From JABJGO01 sp963921245 (GTDB taxonomy: Bacteria; Pseudomonadota; Alphaproteobacteria; Rhodospirillales; Casp-alpha2), in assembly GCA_963921245.4 (NCBI GenBank), contig CAWUEY030000001.1:1-64000 (forward strand): DNA of 64,000 bases, read 5' to 3'. The position numbers and the translations under genes are program-made. The notes under the pieces are model-generated. The model was not told where the DNA came from, made no database searches, and saw only the letters and a list, made by a program, of their open reading frames with translations. This document shows positions 36,747-46,902 of this stretch, one piece after another. The number at the start of each line of letters is the position of its first letter. The first letter of the stretch is position 1.

Positions 36747-37676
36747 TCAAGCCTGGCGAGGCAAATTCTCCAGTTCCGCCAACCCGATAGCACACTCGCC
36801 GCCGCCGGTGTAGAGCAGGTAAACATTGTCTCCTTCCGCAAACAGACACGGATCGCGTAACTGATTCACACGTGAATCCGCCGGACCATATTCAGAAGGA
36901 TAGATCGACTCAAACGCCCCCTCCCATTCTCGCTCTGGCCGCAAGATTTCTTGTTTGTCTGCAAGAACTAGCTTTTCAAGTGGAGAAGACAGGTCAAGCC
37001 ACCCGATATACAACCGCTCCGGTGCCGCACCTACTTCAGACCATACGATCCACAAGGTATCTTCACTAACCAGAACCGCGTTGTGGCGGCTGGAGGCGGG
37101 TAGAACTTCTGCTATTTTGCGGAACGGTTCCAATCCATCGGGCGACATCATCAGGTCCCCGGGCATAACAATCCCGTACCATACGTTCCCATAAGAAAAG
37201 GCTCGGAGGTAGGCCGGACCTACGACCTCATCAACGGCGTCAAAATGTATACCATCGGTAGAATGGGCAACGCGGGTTGATTGACTTCCATCGAGATTGA
37301 GACCATGAAAATACATCCGCAGATGTTTTTGATCCTCCAGTATATGCAGATCCGGTGATGCGATATGGGCATAGTGATTAGGGTCAGTTTTGCGACGCTT
37401 CGGCGATAAGCTATCCGCGGCGGGAAATCCGGAATTTTCAAGATGAAGCGTACCGGGCACATAGACCGTCCATGGCCCTTTCAGATCATCCGCGTAAGCC
37501 ATCCGGATGAACGTGCCCCGATGATCGGCGAAATACAGATAGTATTGTGCCAGTGGGCTCTTAACCCATGCCGGTACCTTGATCATGGAGGGTCCATTGA
37601 TGTTTTCACCAATACTTTCATCCAAACCAGCATGGATGATGTGATCTTTGGTCAGGCGACGTACACCTACCGTCAT
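36747..37676 (-). CDS. Five-bladed beta-propeller glycosidase-like protein (GH43/GH32 type)
   Basis: 309 residues from the ATG giving MTVGVRRLTKDHI; a frame with 18 more codons starts at 37730. Repeated propeller signatures are visible: YYLYFADHRG, AYADDLKGPWTV, HIASPDLHI, RVAHSTDGIHFD, and LRDPCLFAEGDNVYLLYTGG near the C-terminus. No signal peptide, so cytoplasmic. It lies after the amine-dehydrogenase-like gene on the same strand, which is an unusual neighbour for a glycosidase; substrate unknown. Confidence 0.7.
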   Translation of the reverse strand: MTVGVRRLTKDHIIHAGLDESIGENINGPSMIKVPAWVKSPLAQYYLYFADHRGTFIRMAYADDLKGPWTVYVPGTLHLENSGFPAADSLSPKRRKTDPNHYAHIASPDLHILEDQKHLRMYFHGLNLDGSQSTRVAHSTDGIHFDAVDEVVGPAYLRAFSYGNVWYGIVMPGDLMMSPDGLEPFRKIAEVLPASSRHNAVLVSEDTLWIVWSEVGAAPERLYIGWLDLSSPLEKLVLADKQEILRPEREWEGAFESIYPSEYGPADSRVNQLRDPCLFAEGDNVYLLYTGGGECAIGLAELENLPRQA

Positions 37677-37820
37677 GGAACCAACATGCTTTTTATCGTT
37701 ACCAGTATCATATCGTATCCCTATCAGCATTCGAGCCTGGAAAGTGAACCCCGAAATCAGAATACCGGGTGGGCCTTCGATACAACCGATCAGCGCGCGT
37801 ATCCGTCATCCTTTCCACGA

Positions 37821-39899
37821 TCAGAGGACCGGGAAATCATCCGCGATTTTAGTAATTTCGCGGCGGAAGGGAACACCGTCCGTTTCCGGCTCACCCAGAT
37901 CACGGGCGTAGCGATGACCTGACCACACCGCGGCACCGATGATGGATGGCGCTTCTGCGTCACCACATCGACGAACGGTTCGAATGCCGAAATCCGCCCA
38001 TTCCTCCTGCCGCGCGATCAGAGCATTGTATAGGGCCAGGCGCGGCAACATGGCGGTAACCAGAACCACTGAATTCGCCTGCATCACTTGTTCGCGTCCT
38101 GTGTAGATACAAGAAACCGTCACGGCATCCGAGCCCACAGATGACAAATTGTGGCTCGTTACAATCTTTACGCCGATGTTGAGCAAATGCGCCTGTATGA
38201 CGTGCTGCTCCAGGGAATTATGGGTAAAGCTGGAGACATCCAATTCCGGAGTCATCAGAGTTACGCTATGCCCGTCATTCAAAAGTTTCTCGGCAATCAC
38301 CCCGCCGAGGTAGTAGCTGTCATCATCAAAAACAACGACGGGGCCTTCCACCGAACCGCCGTTCATAACATGTGTTGCGGAATAGACATGAGCGGCATCG
38401 GTTCCAGCGATAGCGAAGTGGTTGCTGCGCCCCACACCGTCTTTGCGCCAATCGGCTCCGGTGGCGATCACCACGTGGTCGGCGGCAAATTCCAGAACTG
38501 CGTCCGCATTCAATTCGCTATACAGGTAGGTTTCCACGTTGGTCATGGGTTGGATTTGACTGACACGATAGTCACGAACACGCGCCCAGGCACTCAAACC
38601 CGGCAAAGCACTCTCCAGATTAACCCGTCCGCCCGGCTCTTGTGTTGCTTCGGCAAGCACAACCTCGACACCGCGTTCACCGAGCACCCGGGTCGCTTCG
38701 AGACCGGCTGGCCCCGCGCCCACCACAAGAACCCGCTCATCGTTTTTTTTCGGCGCGAATTTTTCAGGATGCCAGCCGCGCCGCCATTCCTCACCCATTG
38801 TTGCGTTCTGAGTACAGCGAATGGGTGCCATCACGTGGTCACCGATCACACACAGATTACAGCCGATGCACTCGCGGATATCCTCGATACGACCTTCCTC
38901 AATCTTTTTCGGCAGGAACGGATCGGCAATAGAGGGCCGCGCCGCGCCGATCATGTCCAAAACGCCTTTTTTGACCAGCGAGACCATCTTGTCGGCAGAC
39001 GTGTATCGCCCGACACCGACCACAGGTTTAGTCGTCAACCCCTTTACAAAGGAAATGAACGGTTCCTGGAACCCCTCTTCAGCAAATCGCGAGGTTTGGG
39101 AATCATTTTCCCAGGTTGAAATGTTCACATCCCAGAGGTCGGGCATTTCTGCGAGCATCTCAACCACATCCCGGCCTTCATTCTTGCAACTGATCCCGCC
39201 TTCATCAAGCAGCTCATCAACGGCAAAACGAACCGGTACCGCACAGTCGCCGCCGACAGTATCCAGCGTATCTTCTAGGGTTTCGCGGAACAAACGGACC
39301 CGGTTTTCCAGCGATCCACCGTACTCGTCAATCCTGTCGTTGTGGCGGCGAGACAGAAAATGCATCTGCAACGTCAGGTCATGACCACAATAGGTGTAAA
39401 TCAGGTCATAGCCACACCGCTTGGCGCGGATAGCGGCCTCCCGGTGCCAGCGGCGGAAATTCCGGATGTCTTCCTTATCCATGGCCCGGCTATGCAGAGG
39501 ATCGAGTGCTGTCACCGGCCGACAGCTTGGCCCCATGACCGGTTCGCGCGTCAACCGTGCTGTACCCGCCAACCCCTGATGAACCAGTTCAATCCCAGCA
39601 AGGGAGCCATGGGCCTGAATGCGCTCCACCACACGCTGATGCGCCGGCATGTCACGATCATCCCACAATCGCCCTTCGTTGTAGGGCGTGGTATCGCTTG
39701 TGTAATGGAGTTCCACTTCCTCGGTACAAACAACCGCCCAGCCTCCTTCGGCCTTGACGCCCCGCATCTCCGCCAGTGTTGATGGATGGGTGCGCCCCAT
39801 ACCGTTACAGTGCGGCACCTGATAGAACCGGTTGCGAGCGGTCTTCGGGCCGATTTTTACCGGCTCAAACAGGATGTCATAACGTGGATCACGCGCCAT
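37821..39899 (-). CDS. Trimethylamine/dimethylamine dehydrogenase-family flavoprotein
   Basis: 692 residues, colinear with trimethylamine dehydrogenase: N-terminus DPRYDILFEPVKIGPKT, TIM barrel, 4Fe-4S cysteines C344, C347, C350 and C362, then FAD/ADP-binding domains (VLVVGAGPAGLEATRV). C31 in YQVPHCNG aligns with the cysteine that binds FMN covalently. The catalytic Y170/H173/D266 set is conserved, and W263 matches one tryptophan of the trimethylamine aromatic bowl. The bowl tyrosine is replaced by glutamate (E61), and the third aromatic position after the Fe-S cysteines is absent (VIGDHVMAP), so trimethylamine is probably not the substrate. Its start overlaps the MFS stop by 11 bp. Confidence 0.88.
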   Translation of the reverse strand: MARDPRYDILFEPVKIGPKTARNRFYQVPHCNGMGRTHPSTLAEMRGVKAEGGWAVVCTEEVELHYTSDTTPYNEGRLWDDRDMPAHQRVVERIQAHGSLAGIELVHQGLAGTARLTREPVMGPSCRPVTALDPLHSRAMDKEDIRNFRRWHREAAIRAKRCGYDLIYTYCGHDLTLQMHFLSRRHNDRIDEYGGSLENRVRLFRETLEDTLDTVGGDCAVPVRFAVDELLDEGGISCKNEGRDVVEMLAEMPDLWDVNISTWENDSQTSRFAEEGFQEPFISFVKGLTTKPVVGVGRYTSADKMVSLVKKGVLDMIGAARPSIADPFLPKKIEEGRIEDIRECIGCNLCVIGDHVMAPIRCTQNATMGEEWRRGWHPEKFAPKKNDERVLVVGAGPAGLEATRVLGERGVEVVLAEATQEPGGRVNLESALPGLSAWARVRDYRVSQIQPMTNVETYLYSELNADAVLEFAADHVVIATGADWRKDGVGRSNHFAIAGTDAAHVYSATHVMNGGSVEGPVVVFDDDSYYLGGVIAEKLLNDGHSVTLMTPELDVSSFTHNSLEQHVIQAHLLNIGVKIVTSHNLSSVGSDAVTVSCIYTGREQVMQANSVVLVTAMLPRLALYNALIARQEEWADFGIRTVRRCGDAEAPSIIGAAVWSGHRYARDLGEPETDGVPFRREITKIADDFPVL

Positions 39900-41076
39900 A
39901 TTGCTTTTCCTTCTTCATCTTACTGATGCGGCGATACCCATAATAGAGAACGACAGGGACACCGGAAAGAACCAGAACAATGGGCATGCCATCGGGTCCA
40001 AGTTGATCGATGGCGTGGCCAACAAGAACAGGTCCACAGACCCCGCCAATTTCGTACATGGTCACCAGCGCGGCATTGGCACCGGCGAGCGTCGCCGCAT
40101 CGAACCGGTCTCCAAGGATGATGATACACAAGGTGTAGAGGCCAAAGGCAACACCACCCCACAACACAAGCAACGGCCAGATCGCATAAGTGTTGTGCAG
40201 CGAAAACGGAATCAGCCCGCCGCTAATAACGGTCAGAACCAGCAGCGACCATAGCAATGCATTCCGCCCAATTTTGTCGGCTATGAAACCGAGTGGAAAC
40301 TGTACCACCAGACTGCCGATAACGATGGCCGTCAGCATGTAGAGTGCCGTTTCAGTGGTGAAGCCCTCACGAACGGCATAGACCGGATAAAACGAAATCT
40401 GTGTGGCGTCGGTTACACCCGCAAATAGAGCAATAATCATAAGCCCCGGCGCAGCGCGAACAGCGGTTCCAAAGGACCATCCCTCTGGTTTAGGTAATTG
40501 AGGTGCCACGTTACGGGCCAATGCAAGCGGCATAAGCGCCACGGCCAGAACCCCCGCGGCGAGATAGAACGCCGTCCAGTTTTCAACACCGATGTAGTTG
40601 ACCGCCGGCGGCCCCATACCAAACCCGATGGTCATGGTGATCATAAACCCCGCAATGGCCCGCCCGCGCTCCTCGTCACTGACCAGCGCATTGACCCAGG
40701 TTTCACTGAGAATCCAGATGGTGGCAACCCCCAAACCCGCGACAAATCGGGTGATGACCCAGGGCAGTGCACCAAAGATACTGGGCATAATCAAAAGTGA
40801 GCAAACAACAATCGAACCGCCTAATAGCATGGTGCCCAGCAACCCGAGCCGGTTGACCAGATGCCCGATAAACGGCCCCATCACAATCAGGCCAACAGGT
40901 GCCGCCGCGACCACGTAACCGATTTCGGAGGCCGCCATGCCACGCAGTTCCATGGACATGGCAATCATGGGCATGACCGCACCAATAGCCAAACCGGCGG
41001 CGAACGCTGCAACAAAGATGGCAAAGAGCGCCTTTCTCTTGTCCGCCGCCGAATATTCTGTCACGTGAGCGTCCAC
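39889..41076 (-). CDS. MFS transporter
   Basis: 395 residues with about 12 hydrophobic segments. Family features include GPFIGHLVNRLG between helices 2 and 3 and GFIADKIGRNALL between helices 8 and 9. It is first in an operon with the amine-dehydrogenase-like gene, so it probably imports that enzyme's substrate or exports a product. It is divergent from the unrecognised gene at 41163, with 86 bp between. Confidence 0.83.
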   Translation of the reverse strand: MDAHVTEYSAADKRKALFAIFVAAFAAGLAIGAVMPMIAMSMELRGMAASEIGYVVAAAPVGLIVMGPFIGHLVNRLGLLGTMLLGGSIVVCSLLIMPSIFGALPWVITRFVAGLGVATIWILSETWVNALVSDEERGRAIAGFMITMTIGFGMGPPAVNYIGVENWTAFYLAAGVLAVALMPLALARNVAPQLPKPEGWSFGTAVRAAPGLMIIALFAGVTDATQISFYPVYAVREGFTTETALYMLTAIVIGSLVVQFPLGFIADKIGRNALLWSLLVLTVISGGLIPFSLHNTYAIWPLLVLWGGVAFGLYTLCIIILGDRFDAATLAGANAALVTMYEIGGVCGPVLVGHAIDQLGPDGMPIVLVLSGVPVVLYYGYRRISKMKKEKQYGA

Positions 41077-41162
41077 GTGGATGTTCCCCCATCAAAAATT
41101 CCTCTCAGCATCCTTGCATGGCCCGCCGTTTCGGGCGATAGCTCGTTTAGGGTAGGTTAAAA

Positions 41163-42152
41163 TTGATGTTTTCGCCTTCAAATATTGCCGAGTCTGTTTG
41201 GTCGTTTTTACGACGTCAGACATCACAACTGGAAACCGTCTGGAGTGTTTCCACCTTCGGTGCCGTTGCCGAATTCCACGGAACTGGCGAAGACGTTGTT
41301 GAGGTCAGCGGCGGTGATCAGACTATCTCTCTTAGATGTTCGGGCGGTTCTGCCAGGATCGAATTCAACTCGGCCATGCGGGCCGTTGGATACGAAGGTT
41401 TGACCAAAGATCCTCGGCTATGGTCCCATGGTGTTGCCATCTGCCTGCCCGAAGCGGATGCCGCCATGAATGCCAGAACTGTTCTGACCAGGGAGGACGA
41501 GGATGGGCTGTTCGATCTTGGTCTCGGCCTGCCGCATCTGGACGCCTGCATCCGAACAGAGGACCCTGCTCTTGTAGCGGCCCTTAAACTTAATTTGGGC
41601 AAAAACCTGTTCCACGATTGCATTGATCTTGTCCATCAAATGACCGAAAGCAGCCCTTTCCGCGTGTTTCACACGGCCCTTGCCCGTATCGAGGTGAATA
41701 CCCCCATAGCCAAGCCTGGTACGGTCACACCGGATGGGGCGCACACCCACATCCTGCCGGAGCTATTGGCCCACAACCGCACCCATGCCGCCACTGTACC
41801 CATTCCGAGAGGATGGTTACCCGTGCTCACGCTGTACCCCGCCAATCCCGTACGGGATGAACATGGCGAACCCCGTGAGTTTGACGGTAAGTTGCATACC
41901 GAGTTCCAGAGCATTCTGGAGCAGTTTGGCGATCCGGCCATGGTCGCGCTCAAGCAGTCAATCAGGGCATCTATTGCCCAAGGTGAACTGCCGCTCAGTT
42001 TTTTCGAGCCGGAAGATCGGCACCACCGTCTGGCGGCGCGGGTCTGCCTGCGGCAACTCCGAATGACAACGGCGGACACACCGGCTCTTCGACAGTGGAT
42101 TGAGTTTTTCGACAGAGGCAACCCGGGCGAGGAAAACGCCCCCTCCCCTTGA
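41163..42152 (+). CDS. Unrecognised 329-residue protein
   Basis: Soluble and acidic-to-neutral, no signal peptide or membrane segment. It begins MFSPSNIAESVWSFLRRQ after the first methionine. Features: strand-rich first 90 residues (GDQTISLRCSGGSARIEF), a segment GLGLPHLDACIRTED, and a helical C-terminus with RVCLRQLRMT. No family recognised. It lies next to an amine-catabolic operon and a glyoxalase gene and has normal codon use for the region. Confidence 0.6.
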   Translation: MMFSPSNIAESVWSFLRRQTSQLETVWSVSTFGAVAEFHGTGEDVVEVSGGDQTISLRCSGGSARIEFNSAMRAVGYEGLTKDPRLWSHGVAICLPEADAAMNARTVLTREDEDGLFDLGLGLPHLDACIRTEDPALVAALKLNLGKNLFHDCIDLVHQMTESSPFRVFHTALARIEVNTPIAKPGTVTPDGAHTHILPELLAHNRTHAATVPIPRGWLPVLTLYPANPVRDEHGEPREFDGKLHTEFQSILEQFGDPAMVALKQSIRASIAQGELPLSFFEPEDRHHRLAARVCLRQLRMTTADTPALRQWIEFFDRGNPGEENAPSP

Positions 42153-42221
42153 CGCCTGCCGAGGCGTGGGCCTTAATCGCGACAACCATAATAATCATCA
42201 TCAATCAATCAGGGCATTATC

Positions 42222-42656
42222 ATGAAGTACCTCCATACCATGGTCCGGGTTCGCAATCTGGACGGCTCACTGGATTTTTACTGCAACAAGTTGGGCCTGC
42301 GTGAAACCGGGCGTTATGAGAGCGAAACCGGGCGGTTTACCCTGGTGTTCCTGAGCGCCAGCGAAGACAGCGATACGAAAGGCGAAGGACCGGAACTGGA
42401 GCTCACTTACAACTGGGATCCGGAAAACTATGATGGCGGACGTAATTTCGGCCACCTGGCTTACCGCGTTGAAAATATCTATGACATCTGTCAAAAGCTC
42501 ATGGATTCGGGCGTCACCATCAATCGCCCGCCGCGGTGTGGCCACATGGCCTTTGTCCGTTCTCCCGATGGTATTTCCATTGAATTGCTGCAGGAAGGCG
42601 ATAATCTGCCGCCACAAGAGCCCTGGGTTTCCATGGCAAACACCGGCGAGTGGTAA
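42222..42656 (+). CDS. Lactoylglutathione lyase (glyoxalase I)-like VOC protein
   Basis: 144 residues, one vicinal-oxygen-chelate fold. N-terminal H5 in MKYLHTMVRV, E-containing LELTYNWDPENYDGG, GHLAYRV and C-terminal PDGISIELLQEG carry the metal-ligand pattern (H, E, H, E) of glyoxalase I. It would detoxify methylglyoxal as the glutathione adduct. It ends about 20 bp before an IS1595-type element. Confidence 0.87.
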   Translation: MKYLHTMVRVRNLDGSLDFYCNKLGLRETGRYESETGRFTLVFLSASEDSDTKGEGPELELTYNWDPENYDGGRNFGHLAYRVENIYDICQKLMDSGVTINRPPRCGHMAFVRSPDGISIELLQEGDNLPPQEPWVSMANTGEW

Positions 42657-42675
42657 GAGCTTTTCGGTTATGAGA

Positions 42676-43409
42676 GTGGCTCATGCCTATCTGAGTGTCT
42701 TAAAGAGTGGCATAAAGCTAAGCATGGCAATGAAAAACAAGTATGCGGCCCGTTCAAGAATTTCCGAAGCTAAGATTCGCGAAGTCGTTCGGTATTTTGC
42801 CGCCGCCCTGACTGCCCTCCAGACGGCGCAATTGAGCCCCCTGAACCGCAATACGGTGAACCGTATCTATCGCTGTTTGCGCGAGCGGGTCTTACAGGCA
42901 TGCGAAGCCAGGTGTCCGCTGTTTGGCATTGTCGAAGTGGACGAGAGCTCCTTCGGAGCCGGGCGCGTCAAGGGCAAACGCAGTCGTGGCGCTTATGGCA
43001 AGATGGTTGTCTTCAGCATCTTTGAGTGCGACGGCCAGGTTTATACGGAGATCGTACCCGACTGCTCAAAGCCCACGTTACAGGGCATTATCAGGGGCAA
43101 TGTCGATGCCAGGACCGTCATCAACTCCGATGGCTGGCGGGGCTAGAGCGGACTCGTCGAGCTCGGCTACAGGCATTGCCGCGTCGACCATTCCAGGAAC
43201 GCGTTCGCACGAGGGCTGCCCATATAAATGGTATAGAAGGCTTCTGGGGCAGGGCGAAAGTCCGCCTCGCCAAGTTCAAGAGCCTGCCCAAACACACTTT
43301 CCGTCTGCACCTGAAAGAAACCGAATGGCGAGACAATCATCGACGTGACGACAAGTATAAAACTCTGCTAACCTACCTCAGGAAAAACACTCTCACCTAG
43401 GCATGACCC
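42676..43409 (+). mobile_element. IS1595-family (ISXO2-like) element, full length but mutated
   Basis: Imperfect ends: GGCTCATGCCTATCTGAG near 42679 and, inverted, GGTCATGCCTAGGTGAG near 43391-43407. The transposase starts at 42724 (MAMKNKYAARSRISEAKIRE) and has VEVDESSFGAGR and INSDGWRG, then a TAG where a tyrosine is expected (43144). About 70 bp later the frame shifts (to AAHINGIEGFWGRAK), so it is inactive. The inverted-repeat boundary (42795) cuts through its N-terminal coding region; the left copy lacks the first 119 bp. Confidence 0.82.
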
Positions 43410-43412
43410 ATA

Positions 43413-43952
43413 ATGAATTATGATGAACCGTGGTTCGTGGCGAAAGACGTGTGTGATATCCTTGGATTGAATAACGTGACGAAAGCATTATCGCCGCTGG
43501 ATGATGATGAGCGGTCTAACTTTAAGTTAAGGCGTCAGGGTAAAACCAACATCATATCCGAATCCGGCTTATACGCCCTGATCTTCAAAAGTAGAAAGCC
43601 GGGCGACCGGAAGTTCCAGAAATGGGTAACATCGGAAGTGCCGCCCGCGGTCCGCAAAATAGAATCATACAGCAGAAAGCAACCACAACTGATCCCGTTG
43701 CGGGAACGTGGCTATCCGCTAAAAATGATCAGCGATATGCGTGTGGCACAGCTGAACGAAACACCGATCTATGAGATCGCTACACGGTTCGGCATTCATA
43801 GCGTGTATGCCTCACAGCTATCACGCGCCCAATACTCCCCCAGTGAAATCCTGTCAGCATTAAAGCTGTACTGGGATTGCTGCGCATTTGATTTTTTGCA
43901 CGGGAACGATTTCCATCACGACGTTATTCGCAGAGAAATGGACGGAGAATGA
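43413..43952 (+). CDS. BRO-family (prophage antirepressor-like) protein, 5'-truncated
   Basis: 179 residues. EPWFVAKDVCDILGLNNVTK, then SPLDDDERSN and ISESGLYALIFKSRKPGDRK are the BRO-N domain of phage antirepressors. The first beta strand of the domain is missing: the ATG lies a few bases after the end of the IS1595 element, so the insertion removed the original start and this ATG is fortuitous. The C-terminal half (IYEIATRFGIHSVYASQL) resembles a helix-turn-helix. It marks former prophage or mobile DNA. Confidence 0.68.
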   Translation: MNYDEPWFVAKDVCDILGLNNVTKALSPLDDDERSNFKLRRQGKTNIISESGLYALIFKSRKPGDRKFQKWVTSEVPPAVRKIESYSRKQPQLIPLRERGYPLKMISDMRVAQLNETPIYEIATRFGIHSVYASQLSRAQYSPSEILSALKLYWDCCAFDFLHGNDFHHDVIRREMDGE

Positions 43953-44080
43953 GAACGCGGCAGGGTTCGCGCCACGCCATTCCTTCTGAAAAGGAAAGCA
44001 TATGACACAGCCATACACAAACAGCCCACTCAAGGCACAGCACGACCTAGTTGTTTAGTCCCGGTGCGTTGGGGCCTTGT

Positions 44081-44704
44081 CTAAAGTGCCATTTCGATGG
44101 TTTTGATGATCCGGTCGGTTTTGGAGAGGATTTTGATGATCCGCTGATAGTGCCTTACGTCGCCAAAGTCGAGCTTTCGGCCCTTGCGATCCTTGAGCCA
44201 TTTCTGCGCAGGCCGATAGCCGCCGATGAAAAATTCCCAGGAGCCCGCCGGGACTCCCTCGAAGCACTGATCGGCGTTGATCCAGACCTTGCCGCCGCCA
44301 TATCTGGCGTGTTTGACCACATTGTCGCCGTCGCCTGTGAAGGGATCAGGCGCATCGCCGATGGCGTCGGGTTCCATCAGATGAAGCCGTCGCAGTGCCG
44401 CACCCTTATCCGAAACGGACCAGAAATCATCCGGTGTTTTCGGCCACGGGATACCCGGAAAAGCGGTTTTCAGGAATTCGGCGTAAGCCTCGCGGTAGGT
44501 CGGGCAGTAGAGCACGCCGTAGATGTAGTCGAACACCTGCACCTCGTCGGGGACGCCATGCTTTGGATGTTCGGTCAGGCCCCGTAATTTCATGTAGAAC
44601 TTGGGATCGAAGTTGACGCGACGCTCTCGATCCAAATCCTGTTCGCCAAGGTAAAGATAAGCTGGGAAAGTAGAAGTAATTTCAGAGGTTTTATTTGATA
44701 CTAT
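44081..44704 (-). pseudogene. 3' remnant of a type ISP restriction-modification/DNA methyltransferase gene, right copy
   Basis: Mirror copy of 11553-12176, with identical translation. The frame starts directly at the end of the adjacent IS1595 element (44705). Confidence 0.75.
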
Positions 44705-45500
44705 GGGGCTGACCCAGATAACGACCTTGGATGACGTTTAACCCACCTCTCGGTGAATGCTCTACATTCACCTGTCGGTCAACGATTGTCTTAATTGCGT
44801 TAATTGATCCGAAGGGTCACTGTTGTTAAAATGCCACTCACATTCCTTCAAATACAGCCCGAATTGGGCCTTCAGAACATGATTGAAACGGCGCATGTAG
44901 CGATTCGCTTGAGACCAGAAATACTCGATCCCCCCTCTCGGGCATGTACCATGCCCTGACAGGCAGCGATTGATGTGATTGTGCTCATCCACAAAGTGCT
45001 CGGAATGGTTGATCCGGAAGTGGTGAAAGTCCGATATATCAAGCGCGTTATAGCCTTTCCAGCCGTCGGAACAGACGATGCTATCGGGCACCACTTTGCG
45101 CTCGATAATCGGCATCAAGGTGGCCGATGAGGCATCTGGAATGATCTTTGTGTAGACCCTTCCACCCCGCTTCAACAGGCCGAAAACCCCGACTTTTCCC
45201 GCAGAACCCCGGCCGCGCTTGCCTTTGCGCTTGCCGCCGAAGTAACGCGCGTCCACTTCAATCTCGCCGCCAAACAACGCCTCGCTCGCCGCGTCCAGCT
45301 CAAGCACGACGATCTCGCGCAGACGGAGAAAGAAATAGACCGCCGCCGAAGCGGTTCATCCCGCACAGCCTGGCCGCCGTCAGCGCCGTCGAGCCAGACA
45401 CAAAATGCTCCATCAGACGATCTTGCTTATACACACTCAGACGGCTTTTGCGCATAACACCCATGATAACTCCAAATCCGAGCTATCTGAGTCAGGCCCA
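44705..45500 (-). mobile_element. IS1595-family element with frameshifted transposase, right copy
   Basis: Mirror copy of 10757-11552, including the frameshift. The main DDE frame is 44768-45307. It differs from the left copy at 44778, giving threonine instead of isoleucine near the C-terminus. Confidence 0.8.
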
Positions 45501-45521
45501 AGGTCTTTTCTGGCTTTCGGG

Positions 45522-45870
45522 CCAGTAATGGGAACGAATCAAACCCCATCAGCCGTATCGCGCTGCAGGGTATCGGCGGGTTGAGTGAGGTGTCGGGTAA
45601 TCTCGGGCATCATCCATGTGTGTTGCAATCGGGTTGCTGCTGGCGGGATTGTCCCGGAGAATACGGCCCCTCGACGACGATCTACAACCGCTATAACCGC
45701 TGGTCGCAGAAGGGAACTGGCAATACCTGTTCGCCGCCCTGACAGCGATGCTGTCCGGAACACCGGATGAGATTTACATCGACACCCGATACAACAAAAG
45801 CGCCGACAGCTTCATGGCCGCATTATGTATCGCGGCGCTAATCTGCTATTGGATTTGAATGAGTCTCGAC
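45522..45870 (+). mobile_element. Internally deleted IS5-family element, right copy
   Basis: Mirror copy of 10387-10735: N- and C-terminal transposase ends joined without the catalytic core, stop at 45856-45858. Confidence 0.65.
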
Positions 45871-45878
45871 TCTAACCG

Positions 45879-46067
45879 GGCCTGAAGGGCCACGGTGGTT
45901 AAAATGCCACTGACATTCCTTCAAGTATAGCCCGAACGGGGCCTTTGGGACACCATTGAAACGGCGCATATGACGCTTCGCCCCCGCTCGGGCCTGCAAG
46001 CAGTCCTTGGCCGGGCAATGGGATCAGAAATTCTCAATTCCCCTTCTCGAGCATGTACCATGCCCGA
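45879..46067 (-). mobile_element. Diverged IS1595-type transposase fragment, right copy
   Basis: Mirror copy of 10190-10378. Confidence 0.6.
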
Positions 46068-46076
46068 TAGTGTCAA

Positions 46077-46238
46077 GAAACCTGCGCACTTTTATTTTCA
46101 GGCGGTGTCTGCTCTGGTGTTGGTTTCCATCTGTTTCAGCAGATCCATGTTCATGTAGTGCCGTGTGCTCCATTTGGTTCCAGCGATGTGTCTCAGCCTG
46201 GCTGCGGCCATGCTGAGACAGGATTGCGCATCCGGGAA
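46077..46238 (-). mobile_element. C-terminal end of a second transposase, right copy
   Basis: Mirror copy of 10019-10180 (coding 46098-46238), tentatively of IS256/mutator type. Confidence 0.45.
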
Positions 46239-46766
46239 GGCGCCGCCGACTTGAGCCCGCTGATGATTGATGCGAGCCGCGTCAAAGCCCACCGTATCGC
46301 TGCCAATGGTGTTAAAAAAAAGACCCGTGGCGGGCGCGCTATCGGCAGGACCAAAGGCGGGCTGAATTCGAAGCTGCATCTGGTCTGCGATGGCCGGGGG
46401 CGGCCCGTGCATCTGCACGTGAGCGCAGGCAACAAGGCCGATATTGCGCATGCCCGTCAATGCCTTGAGCCCTATGTCACCAAAGGAACAACGGTCACTG
46501 TGGATCGGGGATATGATGCCATCCACCTGCGGGACTGGTTGACGGATATGGAGGCAAAGCCCTGCATCCCGCCCCGCAAGAACCGGACAATCCAATGCGC
46601 ATACGACATTGAGCTCTACAAAACACGGAACATCGTCGAACGCATGTTCAACCGGCTCAAGGACTGGCGGCAACTCAGCCCGCGCACCTTCAGATGTCCG
46701 GGAAACTTCCTCGCAGCCGCACACATCGCAGCAATCGTCATATGGCTCTTATGAGTCTACGCCCTA
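46239..46766 (+). mobile_element. IS5-family (IS427-like) element, right-end fragment, right copy
   Basis: Mirror copy of 9491-10018. Its terminal repeat ends at 46766, only 79 bp from the -35 box of the rpmH promoter. Confidence 0.8.
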
Positions 46767-46844
46767 AACACCTAACCGTGGAGAGTGTTTGATCTCCATA
46801 ATTTCGGATTGTGCCCAAAGGGCCAAAAAACCACACGTGCGGCG

Positions 46845-46873
46845 TTGACTTCGGCAAGGCGAAACCGTATACA
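46845..46873 (+). promoter_or_regulatory. rpmH promoter
   Basis: TTGACT (46845-46850), a 17-bp spacer and TATACA (46868-46873), followed 29 bp later by the rpmH GTG. It should drive the rpmH-rnpA-yidD-yidC-engB run. The mirror copy is 9384-9412. Confidence 0.75.
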
Positions 46874-46902
46874 CCGGGGCCAATCAACATCGGAGAGTTT
46901 CC

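Noticed and set aside
42430..43146. Long frame joining the glyoxalase region to the IS1595 transposase
   Set aside because: The part before 42724 is an out-of-frame reading of the glyoxalase gene; the transposase starts at MAMKNKY.
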